From DASQBT01 sp963782495 (GTDB lineage: Bacteria; Pseudomonadota; Gammaproteobacteria; Burkholderiales; Thiobacillaceae): 64,000 bases of DNA. This document shows, in pieces, positions 61,198 to 64,000 of the stretch. Below the pieces are notes generated by a model, which was not told where the DNA came from, made no database searches, and saw nothing but the letters and a program-made list of their open reading frames with translations. The stretch's first letter is position 1. The number at the start of each line of letters is the position of its first letter. Position numbers and translations under genes: made by a program. The DNA lies in contig CAWAJU010000006.1 in assembly GCA_963782495.1 (NCBI GenBank), forward strand, positions 556,101 through 620,100. The letters run 5' to 3'.

Positions 61198-63147
61198 ATG
61201 ACAGATGACAAGGGCGAGGACTGGTATCACGCGCTGAGGCGCGTCGCGGAGCGCAAGGTTCGGGACGGGCAGGGCGAGATCGTGGACATGACCTCGCTGG
61301 TGCATGAGTTGGAAGTCCGGCACGTCGAGCTGGAACTGCAAAACGAGGAATTGCGCCATGCCCGGAACGAAACCGAAGCGGCCCGCGATCGCTATTCCGA
61401 GCTGTTCGAACTGGCTCCAGTCGGCTACTTCCTGCTCGACGCGCGGGGCATCATCCTTGAATGCAATCTGACCGTGTCGGTGTATCTCGAGTTGCCACGC
61501 TCGCAGATCGTCGGCCGACCATTCGGGAGCCTGCTGCTCCCGGCCTACCGCAGCAGCCTGGACGGGCTGCTGGGGCGGGTGTTCGCCACCGGGGAGCGGG
61601 AAATCTGGGAAGCGACGCTGTGGCACAAGGACGGCAGTCCGCTGTATGCCCGCATCGGCGCCAAGCTGGTGGAATCCAGCCACGCCTGTCTGCTGGCGGT
61701 GACCGACATCAGCGACCGCGTGGAAGCGGAAACGGCGCTGCGCAAGAACGAGGCGCGGCTGCGCAAGGTGTTGCAGGTCGACACTGTCGGCACCTTGTTC
61801 ATGGATAATGCCGGCACCGTCATCGACGCGAACGACACCTTTCTCAGGTGGACGGGCTACAGCCGCGACGAAGTGGACCGGCATGTACTCAACTGGCTCA
61901 AGCTGGCGCCTCCCGAGGGGCAGGACGCTGTAGTCGAGCAAATCAGACTGCTGGCAGCAGGCGGCCGCTTCGGCCCTCGGGACAGCGAGTGTCTGTGCAA
62001 GGATGGCTCGCGCCGCTGGTTGTTGCTGGCGGGCGCCAATCTTGGCGATGCCACCAGCATTATATTTTGCATCGACGTGAACGACCGCAACCACGCTAGA
62101 GGAGCCCTCATCGAGGGCCAGAACATGCTGCGCATCGTGATTGAAAACAGTCCGGAACGGATTTTTTTGCTGGATCGCGCGGGACGCCTGTTGTTTGGCA
62201 ACGCCAACGCCCAGGAGTATTTGCAGCGCCTTGGATCCAGGCCCGATGAGCCGATTGCCGACAAGCTCGGCAAGACCGCCGAGGAATTGTTTGCCGACGC
62301 CGAGTACGGCCGGGCTGCCGGCGCGATCAACCGCCGCGTCATCGAAACGGGCAAGGCAGAGACGGAAGAGAAGGTCGTCAACACCACGCTGGGCAAGCGC
62401 ATCTACCAGGTCACCCGCACGCCATACCTAGACGCGGCCGGACAAGTCAGCGGCCTGGTCGGCACGGTGGGCGACATCACCGAGCGGAAACTCGGCGAAG
62501 CCGCGCGCATCGCGCAACTCGAACAGCAGCGCGATACCCTGGTGCGGGAAGTGCACCACCGGATCAAGAACCACCTGCAGGGGGTGGTCGGTCTGCTGCG
62601 CAACCGCCAGGCGCAGTCGCCTGCCGTGGCGGACGCGCTGCAGGACGCGATCAGCCAGGTACTGGTCATCGCCGAGGTCTACGGGCTGCAAGGCCAGCCC
62701 GAAACGGGTGAGATCGCCCTTTGCCAACTGGCTTCCGCGGTGTTGCACGGCGCGATCGCACCGGTGCCGGTGAACTGCGCGAAGGACATGGAAACGAACA
62801 AGGTCGTCCTGGCCCCGAACGAAGTCATGCCCATCTCCCTCATCATCAACGAGTTGGTGAACAACAGCTTCAAACACTTGAGCAAGGCTGTGCCCGAGCG
62901 GCCGATCCGCGTTGATATCGAAGGCGACGCGGAGCGGGCCATGCTGCGGGTGCGATCCGGTCCGGCGCGGCTTCCCGCCGGCTTCGATTTCGCGCTGGGC
63001 CGCGGCACCGGGACGGGCCTCGAACTGGTCCGCGCCATGCTGCCTTCAGCTGGCGCACGGGTCAACTTTCGCCAGGAAGGGGATGAAGTCGTGACCGAAC
63101 TTGTCCTCGCCCCGCCGGTGATCCTCGCCCCCACGCCGGGATCCTGA
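61198..63147 (+). CDS. PAS sensor histidine kinase, HisKA_2 type
   Basis: A 649-residue cytoplasmic kinase with three PAS domains (FELAPVGYFLLDARG, VDTVGTLFMDNAGT, IENSPERIFLLDRAG) and a HisKA_2-type core: the phospho-histidine is in REVHHRIKNHLQGVVGLLR (His453/His454), with a late N-box LIINELVNNSFKHL. The glycine-rich boxes are VRSGPARLPAGFDFALGRG and GTGTGLELV; the usual DxGxG aspartate is missing, which may be a variant of this subfamily. No cognate response regulator is in the window apart from the decayed kdpE-like remnant. It lies 15 bases after the CheB-CheR gene. Confidence 0.9.
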   Translation: MTDDKGEDWYHALRRVAERKVRDGQGEIVDMTSLVHELEVRHVELELQNEELRHARNETEAARDRYSELFELAPVGYFLLDARGIILECNLTVSVYLELPRSQIVGRPFGSLLLPAYRSSLDGLLGRVFATGEREIWEATLWHKDGSPLYARIGAKLVESSHACLLAVTDISDRVEAETALRKNEARLRKVLQVDTVGTLFMDNAGTVIDANDTFLRWTGYSRDEVDRHVLNWLKLAPPEGQDAVVEQIRLLAAGGRFGPRDSECLCKDGSRRWLLLAGANLGDATSIIFCIDVNDRNHARGALIEGQNMLRIVIENSPERIFLLDRAGRLLFGNANAQEYLQRLGSRPDEPIADKLGKTAEELFADAEYGRAAGAINRRVIETGKAETEEKVVNTTLGKRIYQVTRTPYLDAAGQVSGLVGTVGDITERKLGEAARIAQLEQQRDTLVREVHHRIKNHLQGVVGLLRNRQAQSPAVADALQDAISQVLVIAEVYGLQGQPETGEIALCQLASAVLHGAIAPVPVNCAKDMETNKVVLAPNEVMPISLIINELVNNSFKHLSKAVPERPIRVDIEGDAERAMLRVRSGPARLPAGFDFALGRGTGTGLELVRAMLPSAGARVNFRQEGDEVVTELVLAPPVILAPTPGS

Positions 63148-63202
63148 CCGGTGATTTGCGACCGCGCGGTACAGACTTAAGTCGTTCCCCAATGGCGCGC
63201 AG

Positions 63203-63512
63203 GTGAATCGAGACTCGGGGCGCGATCGAAGTCGATGCGACACCAGGTTTCCAGAGACGGCGCGGCTATCCTCATCATACTCATCGAGTACAAGCTGCCG
63301 ATGTTGCTGCAAGGCAATGCGGCAAGTTATTGGCGCACCTGCACCTTCTGAGCGAAGGGCGGGGGCCGCGATCCGTGTGGCGGAAGCCACCATCTGCGGG
63401 TCTATATGAGGGCCTGGGGCACAAGCTGGAAGCCGCCTCCAACTTGGCGCACCACATCAAGGCCGAGCCGGGGATAGGTTACCGGCTGGCGGCGGACGGG
63501 TATATAGACTGA
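63203..63512 (+). pseudogene. Remnant of a KdpE-like response-regulator DNA-binding domain
   Basis: Pieces of an OmpR/KdpE-type C-terminal domain are found in order but in different frames: IEVDA near 63226, RHQVSRDGAA and LIEYKL near 63240-63295, GKLLAHLHLLSEG near 63325, HLRVYM near 63393, and HKLEA...AEPGIGYRLAADG to the TGA at 63510-63512. KdpE has the same succession (IEVD, VSRDG, PIEYKLL, GKVLTHRQLL, LRVYM, HKLEADP, EPGIGYRL). Several small indels separate them and there is no receiver domain or start. This is a decayed gene; the kdp operon itself is not visible here. Confidence 0.8.
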
Positions 63513-63587
63513 TCCTTGATTGATCCCGGAATTGCCGGGTGGGAGCAGGCTCCAGGCGCTAAGGGCCGCGAATAGCGGCGCCTCTGA

Positions 63588-63866
63588 CTATCCGGGCGTC
63601 ACGTCCTGGGCCGGTTTCTTCGCTCCGGGTTTTCTGCCTGGGGCGGTGGGGGGGATAAATCCGGCAATCCGGCAAAGCATCCCCTCAAGGGGGACGCCGT
63701 CGGTATAGCGTGTCACGCTGCACTTGGAGATTTCTCCCCGGGCTGACAACTCGGCCAGGGACACGCGTACCTTGGCCAGCGGCATTCCCGTTGCGGCGGC
63801 AATCTCCAGGTCGAGTTGCTGCCCGTGCTTCTTCAAATACTGGAGAATGATGTTGGTAGTCTGCAT
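63588..63866 (-). CDS. Small winged-helix DNA-binding protein (FaeA-like)
   Basis: A 92-residue protein with an N-terminal winged-helix-like domain (TTNIILQYLKKHGQQLD, LEIAAATGMPLAKVRVSLAE, LSARGEISKCSVTRYTDG) and a basic tail (PGRKPGAKKPAQ) that could bind nucleic acid. Similar small regulators occur in other Betaproteobacteria; no function is known to me. I chose the ATG at 63864-63866, since the fold begins there; an upstream ATG at 63921-63923 would add 19 residues. Beyond it, 63924-64000 holds nothing I can identify. Confidence 0.7.
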   Translation of the reverse strand: MQTTNIILQYLKKHGQQLDLEIAAATGMPLAKVRVSLAELSARGEISKCSVTRYTDGVPLEGMLCRIAGFIPPTAPGRKPGAKKPAQDVTPG

Positions 63867-64000
63867 CTGGATGACCTCAGTGAAGATGGGGACAGCTCGT
63901 CCGCCACCAAAATGGATAGGCAAAACCTGCGCGGCCCTACATGATACTCCAGAAACCGGGGTGCCGCCCAGTTTGGTTGGCTAAGTGTTTGATTATATTG

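Noticed and set aside
60499..62094. Long open frame on the minus strand across the CheB-CheR and kinase genes
   Set aside because: It lies antisense to two strongly conserved domain sets; its translation is His/Gln/Val-rich with no motif. A GC-rich codon shadow.
1..64000. tRNA, rRNA, CRISPR array, intact insertion sequence or phage attachment site
   Set aside because: Reading through the window I found no tRNA-like cloverleaf with CCA context, no regularly spaced direct repeats and no transposase or integrase motifs. A covariance-model search could still find a small RNA I missed.

Overview
The window reads as chromosomal DNA of a GC-rich betaproteobacterium, probably a sulfur-oxidising member of the Nitrosomonadales. 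Evidence for the group: the proteobacterial-type gshA next to gshB, the EIIA-Man/HPr/EI trio behind it, a BPSS1780-type membrane protein, a DUF2782 protein near polA and thrB, dusB-fis-purH-purD, and rhodanese-grxC-(trxC)-secB-gpsA. Evidence for sulfur metabolism: a sulfide:quinone oxidoreductase with all three redox cysteines, two rhodaneses, and an ArsR-type regulator with the cysteine pair of persulfide sensors. The genus is inference. I saw no rRNA, tRNA, CRISPR array or intact insertion sequence.

Layout. 1-985: a PstS-like periplasmic protein and the start of an outer-membrane barrel protein (minus strand). 986-1645: no intact gene. 1646-11315: uvrD (+), then minus-strand thrB, BPSS1780, DUF2782 and LOG genes, polA (+), a TSP3/OmpA protein and mscL (-). 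11447-22772: a plus-strand housekeeping run dusB-fis-purH-purD-tsaC-hemF-atypical class A PBP-hemA-prfA. 23030-28758: accessory blocks interrupt what is normally a compact hemA-prfA-prmC-grxD order. The first holds a rhodanese and SQR between prfA and prmC. The second, between prmC and grxD, is a peptide-modification cassette of the HPr-rel-A type: a Tat-signal precursor-like gene broken by two compensating frameshifts, a PqqD-like protein, an HprK-related kinase and a nucleotidyltransferase. 29297-35695 (-): a DNA glycosylase, ptsI, ptsH, EIIA-Man, apbE, gshB, gshA. 35800-40034: trmL (+) and a large PAS/GAF/GGDEF/EAL protein (-). 40280-50025 (-): gpsA, an SH3 protein, secB, trxC, grxC, a rhodanese, a DUF2892 protein, a tripartite RND efflux system, and the ArsR-type regulator. 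50131-55689 (+): gpmI, envC, ctpA, a hypothetical gene and moeB/thiF. 55658-63147: slmA (-), a PtsN-like EIIA (+), a RatA-like protein (-), a glycine-rich RRM protein (+), a CheB-CheR-PAS fusion (+) and a PAS histidine kinase (+). 63148-64000: a decayed kdpE-like remnant (+) and a small winged-helix protein (-).

How the parts fit. SQR, the rhodaneses, glutaredoxins, thioredoxin 2, glutathione synthesis and the SqrR/BigR-like regulator together suggest sulfide oxidation plus persulfide and thiol homeostasis. The adjacent DUF2892 and rhodanese genes look like a split version of E. coli YgaP, and the ArsR-type protein resembles YgaV. The PTS genes lack any sugar permease here and are probably regulatory. 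HPr keeps both His15 and Ser46. The most unusual locus is 25899-28758.
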